Positions 17,353 to 27,834 of a stretch of 64,000 nucleotides of DNA are shown here, piece after piece. The notes under the pieces are model-generated. The model was not told the DNA's origin. It saw only the letters and a program-made list of their open reading frames with translations, and made no database searches. Source of the stretch: Microbacterium esteraromaticum (GTDB taxonomy: Bacteria > Actinomycetota > Actinomycetes > Actinomycetales > Microbacteriaceae); NCBI RefSeq assembly GCF_900163815.1, contig NZ_FUKO01000002.1, positions 111,101 to 175,100 on the forward strand. The letters run 5' to 3'. A program made the position numbers and the translations under genes. The stretch's first letter is position 1. Each line of letters opens with the position of its first letter.

Positions 17353-19977
17353 ATGCCTCAAAAGAAACGCACGGTGAAAGGTGTGCTCGGCGGGCTGCTC
17401 GGCCTGGTCGGTCTGAGCGCCGTCGCCGGGGTGCTGGCGACAGCCGCAGTCACGCCCGCCATCGCCATCGCCGGCGTCACCGGCTCTCAGGCGCTGTCGA
17501 TCTTCGACAACCTGCCGAACAGCCTGACGCCGGGCGCGCCGATGGAGCCGACGATCCTGTATGCCACCGGCGAAGACGGCAAGCCGTTCGAGCTGGCGAA
17601 GTTCTACGACCAGAACCGTGTGCCGGTGACCTTCGATCAGATCTCACCGCTGCTATACGACGCGATCCTCTCCAGTGAGGACAAGAACTTCTACTCGCAC
17701 GGTGGGATCAATCTCGGTGCCACGGTGAAGGCCGTCGTCGAGAACCTTCGCAACACATCATCGCGCGGCGCCTCGACGATCACCCAGCAATTCGTGAAGA
17801 ACGTACTGATTCAAGAGTGCGAGCAAGAGGTTTCCCCGAATGAGGAGCACTATCAGGAGGAACTGAACAAGTGCTTCACCGAAGCGACTGACCCCGACGG
17901 CGCGGATGGCATCAAGCGCAAGTTGCAGGAGATGCGCTACGCCATTCAGATCGAGAAGGACTACTCGAAGAACGACATTCTGCTCGGGTACCTGAACATC
18001 GCGAACTTCGGCGGCCAGATCTACGGCATCGAAGCGGCAGCGAACTACTACTTCGGCACGAGCGCCAAGAAACTCAACCTCGACCAGGCGGCGACCCTTG
18101 CCGGTATCGTGCAGAACCCCAACCGGTTCCGCATCGATTTAAAGGACGGCACGTGGACCGACGAGGCCGGAGTCGGCCGTAACTCTGAGGAAGACGGCTA
18201 CGCAGACGCGCAGCACCGTCGCAACTACGTCATCGACCGGATGCTCGTCGACGGCAAGATCACCAAGGCGCAGCATGACGAAGCTGTCGCCGCACCGGTC
18301 GAGCCGAATATCAAGGCTCCCAAGCAGGGCTGCGCGGGAGCCGGCGCCCAGGCCTACTTCTGCCAGTACGCCAAATCCGTCATCGAGAAGGACCCGGCAT
18401 TCGGCAAGACAGAGGCGGAGCGGCGAGACATGCTTCAGCGCGGCGGTCTGAAGATCTACACGTCGCTCGACATGCGTGTACAGCGGCCGGCCGTTGAAGC
18501 CATGCACGCGCGCGTGCCTGACAAGTTGCCCGGCATCCTCCTTGGCGGCGCCGGAGTATCCCTTGAGGTCAGCACTGGACGTATCCTCGCGATCGCGCAG
18601 AACACGTCGTTCAGCGAGTCAGCCGAGGCGAACATAGCGAACGGCCAGTCGTCGCAGGTATTCGCGGCTGATCGTGACCATTTCGGAGGAGTCGGGTTCG
18701 GTCCCGGTTCGACGTACAAGCTGTTCACCCTGCTGCAGTGGCTCGAGGACGGCCATTCCGTCAACGAAGTACTCGACGGACGCGTCCGCAACTTCGGCAA
18801 GTTCCCGCAGTGCGGTGGCACGTACACGCAGCCCGAGGAGGTCGGCAACTTCGGTCAGGGTCGCGGTTCGGTCAGCAGCGTGCTGCGGTTCACTGCCGCG
18901 TCGCTGAACACCGGTTTTCTGGCTATGGCGCAGCAGCTCGATCTGTGCGACATCAACAAGATGGCCAAGCGCCTCGGGGTGCACTGGGGCGACGGCGGAG
19001 ACGTGACGACCTACGGACTCGATGGTGCTGGGCATCTGAAGGACGCGAAGAAGGACAACGTCCACACCGACGCGAACGATCCGTTCCCGACTGTGCTCGG
19101 TTCGAAGTCCATTCCACCGCTCCAGATGGCTGGTGCATACGCAACGGTCGCCAACAAGGGCATCTTCTGCGAGCCGCGGGTGATCGACAAAATCACTGGG
19201 CCCGACGGCAAGGAGATGACAACCCCGAAGCGCAGCTGCACCCAAGTCATCTCTCCCGAGGTCGCCGCGACGGCCGCATACGCGTTGCGCGGCGTCATGG
19301 AAGGCGGGACGGGTTCCGGCGCTAACCCCTACGACGGCATCCCGGTGATCGGCAAGACCGGTACCGCCGAAGCAGAACACACCATGCTCGTCGAGTCGAG
19401 CACGAAGGTGAGCACTGCCGTGTGGGTCGGCAACGTGGAAGGCCGCAAGCCACTGAAGGAGTTCAGCGCCAACGGCACCCGCCTCAATGACATCCGCTAC
19501 CCTCTTGCGCGCGACCTTCAGCGCGCTGCGAACGCCGTGTACGGCGGCGATCGCTTCCCCGCACCCGACAAGAACCTCACTCGCCGCGTGCTGAAGGAGC
19601 TGCCCAGTGTCGTCGGTCAGTCCATCGAGGATGCAACGAGAACCCTTGAAGGTGCCGGTTTCTCGGTGCAGGTCGGCTCGCCCGTTGACAGCGCGGTCGA
19701 AGCCGGACACGTCGCCGAGCAGCAGCCCGGGGCGGGCAGGGTTCCAGGCGGCACGACCGTCACGCTGGCCCCCAGCACCGGAAAGGACCCGGAGAAGGCG
19801 GTACCCAATGTCGTCGGCTCGAAGTTCAAGCAGGCGAAGAAGGCACTGGAAGGTGCCGGATTCAGCGTAGATGGCGAAGACTGCAGCGGTGGCGCGAAGG
19901 TCGAAGCACAGGATCCTGCCGGTGGCAAGGCTCCCCCGGGCTCAACGGTCGCCCTGACCTGCGAAAGCGACGATTGA
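17353..19977 (+). CDS. Class A penicillin-binding protein with PASTA domains
   Basis: An 874-aa bifunctional peptidoglycan synthase. A transmembrane anchor lies near residues 10-40. The GT51 glycosyltransferase domain has the catalytic Glu in SSEDKNFYSHGG and GASTITQQFVKN. The transpeptidase has GPGSTYKL (SxxK), SLNTG (SxN) and GKTGTAEA (KTG). Two C-terminal PASTA repeats (about residues 745-870) begin at LPSVVGQSIEDA and VPNVVGSKFKQA. It corresponds by position to mycobacterial PonA2: RidA/DUF4177 upstream, metallophosphoesterase downstream. The ATG at 17353 follows AAGCGT; the stop overlaps the next start (TTGA). Confidence 0.95.
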   Translation: MPQKKRTVKGVLGGLLGLVGLSAVAGVLATAAVTPAIAIAGVTGSQALSIFDNLPNSLTPGAPMEPTILYATGEDGKPFELAKFYDQNRVPVTFDQISPLLYDAILSSEDKNFYSHGGINLGATVKAVVENLRNTSSRGASTITQQFVKNVLIQECEQEVSPNEEHYQEELNKCFTEATDPDGADGIKRKLQEMRYAIQIEKDYSKNDILLGYLNIANFGGQIYGIEAAANYYFGTSAKKLNLDQAATLAGIVQNPNRFRIDLKDGTWTDEAGVGRNSEEDGYADAQHRRNYVIDRMLVDGKITKAQHDEAVAAPVEPNIKAPKQGCAGAGAQAYFCQYAKSVIEKDPAFGKTEAERRDMLQRGGLKIYTSLDMRVQRPAVEAMHARVPDKLPGILLGGAGVSLEVSTGRILAIAQNTSFSESAEANIANGQSSQVFAADRDHFGGVGFGPGSTYKLFTLLQWLEDGHSVNEVLDGRVRNFGKFPQCGGTYTQPEEVGNFGQGRGSVSSVLRFTAASLNTGFLAMAQQLDLCDINKMAKRLGVHWGDGGDVTTYGLDGAGHLKDAKKDNVHTDANDPFPTVLGSKSIPPLQMAGAYATVANKGIFCEPRVIDKITGPDGKEMTTPKRSCTQVISPEVAATAAYALRGVMEGGTGSGANPYDGIPVIGKTGTAEAEHTMLVESSTKVSTAVWVGNVEGRKPLKEFSANGTRLNDIRYPLARDLQRAANAVYGGDRFPAPDKNLTRRVLKELPSVVGQSIEDATRTLEGAGFSVQVGSPVDSAVEAGHVAEQQPGAGRVPGGTTVTLAPSTGKDPEKAVPNVVGSKFKQAKKALEGAGFSVDGEDCSGGAKVEAQDPAGGKAPPGSTVALTCESDD

Positions 19978-20912
19978 CGAACCGCAGCGCAGCACACCCG
20001 GCCCTCATCGCTCTCGGTGCGATGGGGGCCGTCGGTGTCGCCTCAGCGGTGTGGGGCATCGGCATCGAGCGCTATCTGTTCACCGTGCGGAAGGTGACCG
20101 CCGCGGCGCTGGCACCGGGCAGCGCGCCGATCCGGGTGCTGCATGTCTCTGATGCGCACATGGCGCCGTGGCAGCACCGCAAGCAGAACTGGCTGGCGTC
20201 ACTGGCTGAGCTCGAGCCCGATCTCATCGTCAACACCGGTGACAACCTGGGCCATCGCGACGGGTTCACCGGCATCCGTCGTGCGTTCACCCCGCTCGCC
20301 GGCATTCCCGGCGTGTATGTGCACGGTTCGAACGACGTTCAGGCCCCGGCACCCCGCAACCCGCTGAAGTACTTCACCGGTCCGTCGAAGCATCATCACG
20401 AACCCGAGCTGCTCGACACGGATGCCATGGATTCCTTCTTCACTGATGAACTCGGCTGGGCAGCCTTGAACAACTCCGCCGCACGATTGGATGTCGCCGG
20501 CAACAGCATCGACTTCTTCGGCGTCGACGACGCGCACCGCGACTGGGATGAGTTCGACAAGCTCCCCCCGGCCATCGATGCCCTCGGAGCGGCACCCATG
20601 CAGTCGACGCGCATCGGCGTCACCCACGCCCCCTATCAGCGCGTCCTCAACGGATTCATCGATCTCGGCGCGGATGCCATTTTCGGCGGCCACACGCACG
20701 GCGGGCAGGTCTGCCTTCCCGGCTACGGAACTCTCGTGGCGAACTGCGACATCCCGCTCAAGCAGGCCAAGGGCCTGAGCACCTGGAGCCACCGCGGGCG
20801 CACCGTGCCGCTGAACGTCAGCGCCGGGTGCGGCCATTCGATCTACGCTCCCGTGCGCTTCGCCTGCCGCCCCGAGGCGACGCTGCTGACCCTCACCCCA
20901 CGCAGTCAGTGA
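19974..20912 (+). CDS. Membrane-anchored metallophosphoesterase
   Basis: A 312-aa calcineurin-like phosphoesterase. A hydrophobic N-terminal helix (LIALGAMGAVGVASAVWGI) probably anchors or exports it. Metal-binding motifs are VSDAHMAPW, NTGDNLGH, HGSNDV and GGHTHGGQ. The TTG start at 19974 overlaps the PBP stop, so translation is coupled. The pairing with a PonA2-type PBP is conserved in actinobacteria (Rv3682-Rv3683). The substrate is unknown, though an envelope role fits the context. Confidence 0.85.
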   Translation: MTNRSAAHPALIALGAMGAVGVASAVWGIGIERYLFTVRKVTAAALAPGSAPIRVLHVSDAHMAPWQHRKQNWLASLAELEPDLIVNTGDNLGHRDGFTGIRRAFTPLAGIPGVYVHGSNDVQAPAPRNPLKYFTGPSKHHHEPELLDTDAMDSFFTDELGWAALNNSAARLDVAGNSIDFFGVDDAHRDWDEFDKLPPAIDALGAAPMQSTRIGVTHAPYQRVLNGFIDLGADAIFGGHTHGGQVCLPGYGTLVANCDIPLKQAKGLSTWSHRGRTVPLNVSAGCGHSIYAPVRFACRPEATLLTLTPRSQ

Positions 20913-20990
20913 GCCTCGTCGCCGGGCGCGCCCGGCGGTCAGGGCGATTCGTCGCAGCTCCTCCGGGCATGTAGACTTGAACGGTTGCAA

Positions 20991-21064
<74 letters not shown>

Positions 21065-21073
21065 CCATTGCTT

Positions 21074-21103
21074 GAAGGGCTCGCCGGAAGGCGGGCCCTT
21101 CTT
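21074..21103 (+). terminator. Terminator after tRNA-Pro
   Basis: GAAGGGCTCGCC (21074-21085) pairs with GGCGGGCCCTTC (21090-21101) with one mismatch, followed by TT. It starts 10 nt after the tRNA. Confidence 0.75.
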
Positions 21104-21159
21104 CATAGCATCCGTCGCTCAGGGATGCCGCTTCGAACGCCCGCTACCCTGGAGAGATC

Positions 21160-21933
21160 ATGACCTCGCCACGCCTCGTCGCTTTCGACCTCGATGACAC
21201 GCTCGCCCCGTCGAAGGGCCAGATCGACGACCGGATCGCCGACCTGCTGCGCGAACTGCTGCGCCGCGTCGACGTCGCGATCATCTCTGGCGGCAACGAA
21301 GCGCAGTTCCGCTCCCAGGTCATCGCGCGGCTCGGCGATGCGGATGCCACCGAGCAGGCACGCCTGCACCTGCTGCCCACCTGCGGCACCCGCTACCTGC
21401 GCCACGACGGCACCGAGTACACCGCCGTTTACGCGCACGACCTCACCGACGAGGAGAAGACTTCGGCTCTGACGGCGTTGCGCGAAGAGGCGGAGCGGCT
21501 GGGCCTCTGGGAGAGCAAGACCTGGGGTGAGATCCTCGAAGACCGCGGGTCGCAGATCACCTTCTCCGCCCTCGGACAGCAGGCCCCCCGTGAGGCGAAG
21601 CATGCCTGGGATGCGTCCGGCGAGAAGCGCGCACTGCTGCGGGATGCTGTCGCCCCGCGCCTACCTGGGCTCGAGGTGCGCTCCGGGGGATCGACCTCGA
21701 TCGACATCACCCGAGCGGGGATCGACAAGGCGTTCGGCATGCAGAAGCTCGCCGAGCACACCGGCATCCGCCTCACCGAAATGCTCTTCTACGGCGACCG
21801 CCTCGACGAGGGCGGCAACGACTACCCGGTACTCGCGATCGGCGTGCCATCGATCGCTGTCGACGGCTGGGAAGACACCGCCGACAAGCTCGACGCGCTG
21901 CTGGCGACGCTGCCGGAGCCCGCGGCGCTCTGA
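21160..21933 (+). CDS. HAD-superfamily phosphatase (IIB type)
   Basis: A 257-aa HAD hydrolase. Motif I is AFDLDDTLAPSK, motif II is AIISGGNEAQF, a Lys follows in AGIDKAFGM, and motif IV is FYGDRLDEGGNDYPV. The cap insertion and sequence style (DRLDEGGNDY) resemble the eukaryotic-type phosphomannomutase/HAD-IIB group, so a sugar-phosphate substrate is likely. ATG at 21160. It is convergent with lldD. Confidence 0.8.
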   Translation: MTSPRLVAFDLDDTLAPSKGQIDDRIADLLRELLRRVDVAIISGGNEAQFRSQVIARLGDADATEQARLHLLPTCGTRYLRHDGTEYTAVYAHDLTDEEKTSALTALREEAERLGLWESKTWGEILEDRGSQITFSALGQQAPREAKHAWDASGEKRALLRDAVAPRLPGLEVRSGGSTSIDITRAGIDKAFGMQKLAEHTGIRLTEMLFYGDRLDEGGNDYPVLAIGVPSIAVDGWEDTADKLDALLATLPEPAAL

Positions 21934-21955
21934 GCGCCGCGCTCCCCCGCGCGAA

Positions 21956-22023
21956 ATCAGGCGATCCGCTGAGATCAGGCTGATTCGTTCGGGAATCATC
22001 CTGATCCGGGCGAATCGCCTGAT
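21956..22023. repeat. Nested intergenic palindrome B
   Basis: Outer arms ATCAGGCGAT (21956-21965) and ATCGCCTGAT (22014-22023) pair over 10 bp. Inner arms GATCAGGCTGATTC (21973-21986) and GAATCATCCTGATC (21993-22006) pair over 14 with one mismatch. The two left arms are again related (ATCAGGC core), giving two units plus their inverse. It sits between convergent genes and probably acts as a bidirectional terminator. Confidence 0.7.
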
Positions 22024-22056
22024 CTCAGTGCAGGGCGCGAAGAGCGACTCGCGCGC

Positions 22057-23331
22057 TCAGCGCGTCGCGGCCTCCGCAGCGGCGCTGGCGAGCGAACCGG
22101 AGACCGGCACGAGACGCGTCAACTGCGTGACGTGCGCGGGCGTGAGCTCGGCGAGTGACGAGACGCCGAGGAGCCGCATCGTGCGCTCGATCTCGGTGCG
22201 CAGAATCTCGATCGTGCGATCGACGCCCTCGCGCCCGCCAGCCATCAGACCGTAGAGGTACGCGCGTCCGATCAGCGTGAAGTCCGCGCCGAGAGCGACG
22301 GATGCCACGATATCGGCGCCGTTCATGATGCCGGTGTCGACCATGACGGTGAAGTCATCGCCAGTGGCCTTGCGCACGTGCGGCAACAGGTGGAACGGGA
22401 TGGGCGCACGATCAAGTTGACGGCCGCCGTGGTTCGAGAGCACGATCCCGTCGACGCCGGCATCGCGCAGGCGCACCGAGTCCTCGACGTTCTGCACGCC
22501 CTTGATGACGATCTTGCCCGGCCAGATGTCGCGGATCACAGCGAGGTCGTCGTAGCTGATGGTGGGGTCCATCGCCGCATCCAGCAGCTCACCGACAGTG
22601 CCGCCGGTGGTGCTGAGAGATGCGAACTCGAGCTTGGGGGTGGTGAGGAAGTCGTACCACCACCAGGGACGCGGAATCGCGTTGATGATCGTGCCGAGCG
22701 TCAGCTGCGGCGGGATGCTGAAGCCGTTGCGCTTGTCGCGCAGGCGGGCACCTGCCACAGGAGTGTCGACTGTGAACTGCAGGGTGTCAAAGCCTGCGGC
22801 CGCAGCGCGACGGGTGAGCTCATAGGAGATCTCGCGGTCGCGCATGACGTAGAGCTGGAACCAGTTGCGCCCGTGCGGATTCGCGGCCTTCACGCCCTCG
22901 ATCGACGTGGTGCCGAGCGTCGACAGGGTGAACGGGATGCCGGCGGCCGCGGCCGCGCCGGCTCCGGCGATCTCGCCCTCGGTCTGCATGAGGCGGGTGA
23001 AACCGGTCGGAGCGATGCCGAACGGCAGCGCGGACGGACCGCCGAGAACCTCGACCGAGGTGTCGACGGTCGGTGCGGGCTTGAGGATGCCGGGGTGGAA
23101 CTCCACGTCGCGGAAGGCCTGCCGGGCACGCGACAGCGACAGCTCGCCCTCGGCTGCGCCGTCGGTGTAGTCGAACGCGGCCTTGGGCGTACGGCGCTTG
23201 GCGATCGTGCGCAGATCGTCGATCGTCAGCGCCGCATCGAGGCGACGCTTCTTGCCGTTGAGCTCAGGCTTCTTGAATTTCATGAGCTCGAGCAGCTCAG
23301 CAGGATTGGGCAGCTGGCGCTGGACCATCAT
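22057..23331 (-). CDS. lldD: L-lactate dehydrogenase / FMN-dependent alpha-hydroxyacid oxidase
   Basis: A 424-aa FMN enzyme that oxidises L-lactate (or a related 2-hydroxyacid) to the keto acid at the membrane. The N-terminal region has [15 protein letters not shown], the central part GRNWFQLYV, and the catalytic His is in [14 protein letters not shown]. Lys lies in KIVIKGVQN. Length is in the quinone-linked lactate dehydrogenase range. ATG ATG at 23331 is preceded by GAGAGGAAC. The regulator gene lies 47 nt upstream on the same strand. Confidence 0.9.
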   Translation of the reverse strand: MMVQRQLPNPAELLELMKFKKPELNGKKRRLDAALTIDDLRTIAKRRTPKAAFDYTDGAAEGELSLSRARQAFRDVEFHPGILKPAPTVDTSVEVLGGPSALPFGIAPTGFTRLMQTEGEIAGAGAAAAAGIPFTLSTLGTTSIEGVKAANPHGRNWFQLYVMRDREISYELTRRAAAAGFDTLQFTVDTPVAGARLRDKRNGFSIPPQLTLGTIINAIPRPWWWYDFLTTPKLEFASLSTTGGTVGELLDAAMDPTISYDDLAVIRDIWPGKIVIKGVQNVEDSVRLRDAGVDGIVLSNHGGRQLDRAPIPFHLLPHVRKATGDDFTVMVDTGIMNGADIVASVALGADFTLIGRAYLYGLMAGGREGVDRTIEILRTEIERTMRLLGVSSLAELTPAHVTQLTRLVPVSGSLASAAAEAATR

Positions 23332-23378
23332 GTTCCTCTCGGTTGTTGCGGGAATTCGGGGGCGATCGTTCAGATCGC

Positions 23379-24137
23379 TCAGGAACGTGTTCTAGGGGAC
23401 GTGTGGGCGGAGCCGAGGTGGCCAGCTCCGAGAGCCGCGGCGTAGTAGCCGGTGATGTGGTTGCGCACGAGGGCTCGCGCAGCGTCCGTTCCTCCGGCTT
23501 CGATCGCCGTGACGATCTCGCGGTGCTCTGACCGCAGATGCGCGACCATGCCCGGCCAGTCTTCGATGCGGGCAGACCCTTCCAGCACGTACGATTCGAT
23601 CGACGTGCGCAGCCCCGCCATCATCGCGGCGATCACTGTGTTGCCCGATGCCTGTGCGAGCGCATAGTGCAACTCGGCGTCGAGGGCGAGGAACTCGACG
23701 GCGGTGAGCTGTTCATCGTCCATCGCGTTCAAAACGGCGTGCACACCGGTCAGGTCGCGGTCGGCGTCAGCCGCGAGGGCTGCAGCAACAGCATCCTCCA
23801 GCACGAGCCGTGTCTGCACGACGTCGGCCAGCGGGAAGCCTTGAGCCGCCACCTGCAGTCGCAGCAGCGCTGACATGCCGCCGGAGGGGGCGGCGATCAC
23901 GATGGCACCGGACTGCGGTCCTGAGCCCGTCGCCGTGCGGATCAGCCCCATGACCTCGAGCACACGCAGCGCCTCGCGAACACTGGAGCGTCCGACGCCG
24001 AGGTCGGCAGCGAGGTCGCGCTCGGACGGCAGACGATCCCCCGGGCCCAGGGAGCCGTCGAGCAGGTCGTTCTCGATGCGTTCGAGCACGGTGCGCCACG
24101 CGCGCTGCGTCGCCGTGGGCGCTGCGGGCTGCGGCAT
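23379..24137 (-). CDS. lldR: FadR-subfamily GntR regulator (LldR-like)
   Basis: A 252-aa transcription factor. The winged HTH has [36 protein letters not shown] (read in two parts), and the C-terminal FCD ligand-binding helical domain has [14 protein letters not shown] and HREIVTAI. It is followed by lldD. Two TGTGGTCNGACCAC palindromes of FadR/LldR type lie directly upstream, so lactate-responsive autoregulation of the lldR-lldD unit is likely. ATG at 24137 has AGGAGG upstream. Confidence 0.85.
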   Translation of the reverse strand: MPQPAAPTATQRAWRTVLERIENDLLDGSLGPGDRLPSERDLAADLGVGRSSVREALRVLEVMGLIRTATGSGPQSGAIVIAAPSGGMSALLRLQVAAQGFPLADVVQTRLVLEDAVAAALAADADRDLTGVHAVLNAMDDEQLTAVEFLALDAELHYALAQASGNTVIAAMMAGLRTSIESYVLEGSARIEDWPGMVAHLRSEHREIVTAIEAGGTDAARALVRNHITGYYAAALGAGHLGSAHTSPRTRS

Positions 24138-24146
24138 CCGTCCTCC

Positions 24147-24186
24147 TGTGGTCTGACCACAGCGTATCGAGTGTGGTCAGACCACG
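24147..24186. promoter_or_regulatory. Two LldR/FadR-type operators
   Basis: TGTGGTCTGACCACA (24147-24161) and TGTGGTCAGACCAC (24172-24185) share the palindrome GTGGTCNGACCAC. The TGGTCNGACCA core is the site recognised by PdhR/LldR-type FadR-subfamily regulators. Centres are 25 bp apart. The first site lies just before the lldR start, overlapping the ribosome-binding region. Confidence 0.8.
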
Positions 24187-24235
24187 CAAGCCTGTGCCCA
24201 CGTCCCGCGGGAACATCCCGCAGTCGGCCAGGGCC

Positions 24236-24877
24236 TCAGCCCAGAACGCCGCCGGATTCCTCGAGGTAGCAGCCGCCGCACAGCGACTCGTAGGTGGTGA
24301 CGAGCGCATCGCCCGCACCGTCGATCGCGACCTGGTCGCCGTCGAAGACGAAGCGTCCGCCGATGACGCGTCCGTTGAACACGGCCTTGCGTCCGCAGCG
24401 GCAGATGGTCTTCAGCTCCTCCAGAGCGTGTGCGATCGCGAGAAGACGCGCGGAACCGGGGAAAGCATGGGTGCGGAAGTCATTGCGGATGCCGTAGGCC
24501 ATCACCGGGATGCCATCGATCACTGCGATGCGGAACAGATCGTCCACCTGCTCGGCGGTGAGGAACTGCGCCTCGTCGATCAGCAGGCACGCGACATCAG
24601 CCGGCTCGGTCGGCAGCAGCTCGTCGTCGCCCTCGTGCCGCACGCGCTCGCGCTCGCGGGCGAACAGCGCGCGCGCATCAGCATCCGGATCGATGAGGAA
24701 GTCGACCTCGCGCGTGACCCCGAGCCGGCTCTCGATCTGCGCGGCGCCCTTGGTGTCGATCGCCGGCTTCGCGAGCAGCACCCGCTGCCCGCGCTCCTCA
24801 TAGTTGTAGGCCGCCTGCAGCAGCGAAGTCGACTTACCGGAATTCATCGCGCCGTAGCGGAAATACAGCTTCGCCAC
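24236..24877 (-). CDS. tdk: Thymidine kinase (type II)
   Basis: A 213-aa enzyme phosphorylating thymidine in the salvage pathway. Walker A is GAMNSGKSTSLL, Walker B region LLIDEAQFL, and the zinc-binding cysteines are in ICRCGRK and CGGC. The lasso segment has VTTYESLCGGCY. I placed the start at GTG 24877 because homologues begin just before KLYFRYGAMNSGKST; upstream in-frame residues look non-coding. It lies 10 nt after the mqo stop on the same strand. Confidence 0.93.
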   Translation of the reverse strand: MAKLYFRYGAMNSGKSTSLLQAAYNYEERGQRVLLAKPAIDTKGAAQIESRLGVTREVDFLIDPDADARALFARERERVRHEGDDELLPTEPADVACLLIDEAQFLTAEQVDDLFRIAVIDGIPVMAYGIRNDFRTHAFPGSARLLAIAHALEELKTICRCGRKAVFNGRVIGGRFVFDGDQVAIDGAGDALVTTYESLCGGCYLEESGGVLG

Positions 24878-24887
24878 GGTGCGCCCG

Positions 24888-26360
24888 TCAGGCCGTGAGT
24901 GAGAGGACGGATGCCGTCTCGGCCATCGACTGCGCGGCAGCATCCGCATCGTCGTTGAGCGTCTCGCCCATGGTCGGGATCAGCTCGCGCAGCGCGGGCT
25001 CCCACCCGGCATACTGCTCTGGGAAGCAGCGCTTGAGCAGACCGAGCATGATCGGCACGGCGGTGGATGCACCGGGCGAGGCACCCAGGAGCCCGGCGAT
25101 CGTGCCATCGGCGGAGGCGATGACCTCGGTGCCGAACTGCAGGATTCCGCCCTTCTCCGCATCCTTCTTCATCACCTGGGCGCGCTGGCCGGCCTGGATC
25201 AGCGTCCAGTCCTCGTCCTTCGCGGTCGGCACGAAAGTGCGCAGACTGTCGACCTTCTTGCCGTGGGTCTTCACCAGCTCGCTGACGAGGTACGTGATCA
25301 GGTCGGGATTGGCGAACGCGACGCGCAGCATCGGCCAGAGGTTGTGCGGGCGCACCTGCCCGACGATGTCGAACATCGACCCGTTCTTGAGGAACTTGGG
25401 GCTGAACGTCGCGAACGGACCGAACAGCAGTGAGGTCTCACCGTCGACGACGCGCGCATCGAGGTGCGGAACCGACATCGGCGGTGCGCCGACGGATGCC
25501 TGCGAGTAGACCTTCGCGTTGTGCTGCGCGACCACAGCGGGGTTGCTCGTCTTGAGGAACTGCCCGCCGATCGGGAAGACGCCGTAGCCCTTGATCTCGG
25601 GAATGCCCGAGCGCTGGAGCAGCTTGAGCGCCCAGCCGCCGGCGCCGACGAAGACGAAGCGCGCCTTGACCTGGCCGGGGGTGCGACCGATGCTGTGGCG
25701 GTACTTGACCAGCCAGGTGCCGTCCTTCTGGCGCTTGAGGCTCTTCACGTCGTGCCCGGTGCGGACCTCGACTCCCGAATCGGCCAGATGGTCAAAGAGC
25801 TGGTGGGTGAGCGAACCGAAATCGACGTCGGTGCCGGAGGGGACGCGAGTCGCGGCGAACGGCTCGCCCTTGCGGCGCTTCTGCATGAGCAGCGGCGCCC
25901 ACTTGTTGATCACGCGCGAGTCTTCGCTGTACTCGATGCCGGCGAACAGCGGCTGCTTCTTGAGCACCTCGTACCGGGCCTTGAGGAACGCGACGTCCTT
26001 CTCACCGCGAACGAAGGTCATGTGCGGCGTGGAGTTGATGAAGCTCTTCGGCTCGCCCAGCACTCCCCGGTCGGTGAATGTCGACCAGAACTGGCGGCTC
26101 TGCTGGAACTGCTCGTTGATCGAGACGGCCTTCGCCGGGTCGAGCGTGCCGTCGGATGCCATCGGCATGTAGTTCAGCTCGCAGAGCGCGGCGTGGCCGG
26201 TGCCCGCGTTGTTCCACGGGCTCGAGCTCTCCTGGCCGAGATCACTGAGTCGCTCGTAGGCGACGATCTTCCAGTCCGGCTGCAGCTCATGCAGCAGAGT
26301 ACCCAGTGTGGCGGACATGATGCCCCCACCGATCAGCACGACATCGACGGTTTCAGTCAC
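24888..26360 (-). CDS. mqo: Malate:quinone oxidoreductase
   Basis: A 490-aa peripheral membrane FAD enzyme oxidising malate to oxaloacetate with electrons passed to quinone, a TCA-cycle step. The Rossmann motif is VVLIGGGIMSATLG, followed by SSPWNNAGTGHAALCELNY, and near the C-terminus GASPGASTAVPIML. Length matches the Mqo family. The GTG start at 26360 is at the usual position. tdk follows immediately, probably cotranscribed. Confidence 0.95.
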   Translation of the reverse strand: MTETVDVVLIGGGIMSATLGTLLHELQPDWKIVAYERLSDLGQESSSPWNNAGTGHAALCELNYMPMASDGTLDPAKAVSINEQFQQSRQFWSTFTDRGVLGEPKSFINSTPHMTFVRGEKDVAFLKARYEVLKKQPLFAGIEYSEDSRVINKWAPLLMQKRRKGEPFAATRVPSGTDVDFGSLTHQLFDHLADSGVEVRTGHDVKSLKRQKDGTWLVKYRHSIGRTPGQVKARFVFVGAGGWALKLLQRSGIPEIKGYGVFPIGGQFLKTSNPAVVAQHNAKVYSQASVGAPPMSVPHLDARVVDGETSLLFGPFATFSPKFLKNGSMFDIVGQVRPHNLWPMLRVAFANPDLITYLVSELVKTHGKKVDSLRTFVPTAKDEDWTLIQAGQRAQVMKKDAEKGGILQFGTEVIASADGTIAGLLGASPGASTAVPIMLGLLKRCFPEQYAGWEPALRELIPTMGETLNDDADAAAQSMAETASVLSLTA

Positions 26361-26400
26361 CCGACAAGTCTAACGGCGTGCGGCACATGCCCCTCACACG

Positions 26401-26463
26401 CGTCTATTTGGCGCAAAGTCTCGCTATTCCGGTGGAATTACGTGACTTTGCGCCAAATAGACG
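26401..26463. repeat. Intergenic palindrome C
   Basis: A perfect 20-bp inverted repeat (26401-26420 and 26444-26463) with a 23-nt loop that has its own small ATTCC/GGAAT stem. The arm sequence CGTCTATTTGGCGCAAAGT recurs with one change in palindrome E at 40635-40703, so this is a dispersed repeat. It lies between mqo and asd, both minus strand, and may terminate asd transcription. Confidence 0.8.
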
Positions 26464-26471
26464 GGCGATGG

Positions 26472-27617
<1,146 letters not shown>

Positions 27618-27686
27618 TCAGGGTTGCGGCGAGTCTACCCGCTTGGTCACGGCGTGCGGCGCGTGCGTCTCGCGGGATCCTGCCGC

Positions 27687-27743
27687 GGATCCCTGAACTC
27701 CCACCCAGGGTCCCGGCCTCCCGCCACGGTCCCGAACTCCCGC
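27687..27743. repeat. Three imperfect tandem units before the IS
   Basis: Three ~19-21-nt units of the form GRTCCCNGANCTCCCRCC run head to tail (GATCCCTGAACTCCCACC, GGTCCCGGCCTCCCGCC, GGTCCCGAACTCCCGCC). They lead directly into the left half of palindrome D. The remainder of 27543-27790 has no gene. Confidence 0.6.
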
Positions 27744-27788
27744 CGAGAAACCACTTCCTGCACGAGAAATCACGCCGCACGTGGTGTG
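27744..27788. repeat. Left half of palindrome D, interrupted by the IS
   Basis: Three segments pair with the sequence on the far side of the IS: 27744-27758 with 29182-29196 (15 bp perfect), 27763-27774 with 29166-29177 (12 positions, two G-U), and GTGGTGTG (27781-27788) with CACACCAC (29152-29159). With the IS removed they form one symmetric ~93-nt hairpin whose loop is the insertion point. Confidence 0.75.
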
Positions 27789-27790
27789 GA

Positions 27791-27834
27791 GTCTCATGAC
27801 TTAGTGGACGGTTCAGTCTCAGGACTTAGTGGAC
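27791..27834. repeat. Left terminal repeat of the IS
   Basis: Two tandem units, GTCTCATGACTTAGTGGAC (27791-27809) and GTCTCAGGACTTAGTGGAC (27816-27834). The transposase stop codon (27794-27796) is inside the outer unit. Outer and inner units pair by similarity with the right-end units. Confidence 0.8.
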
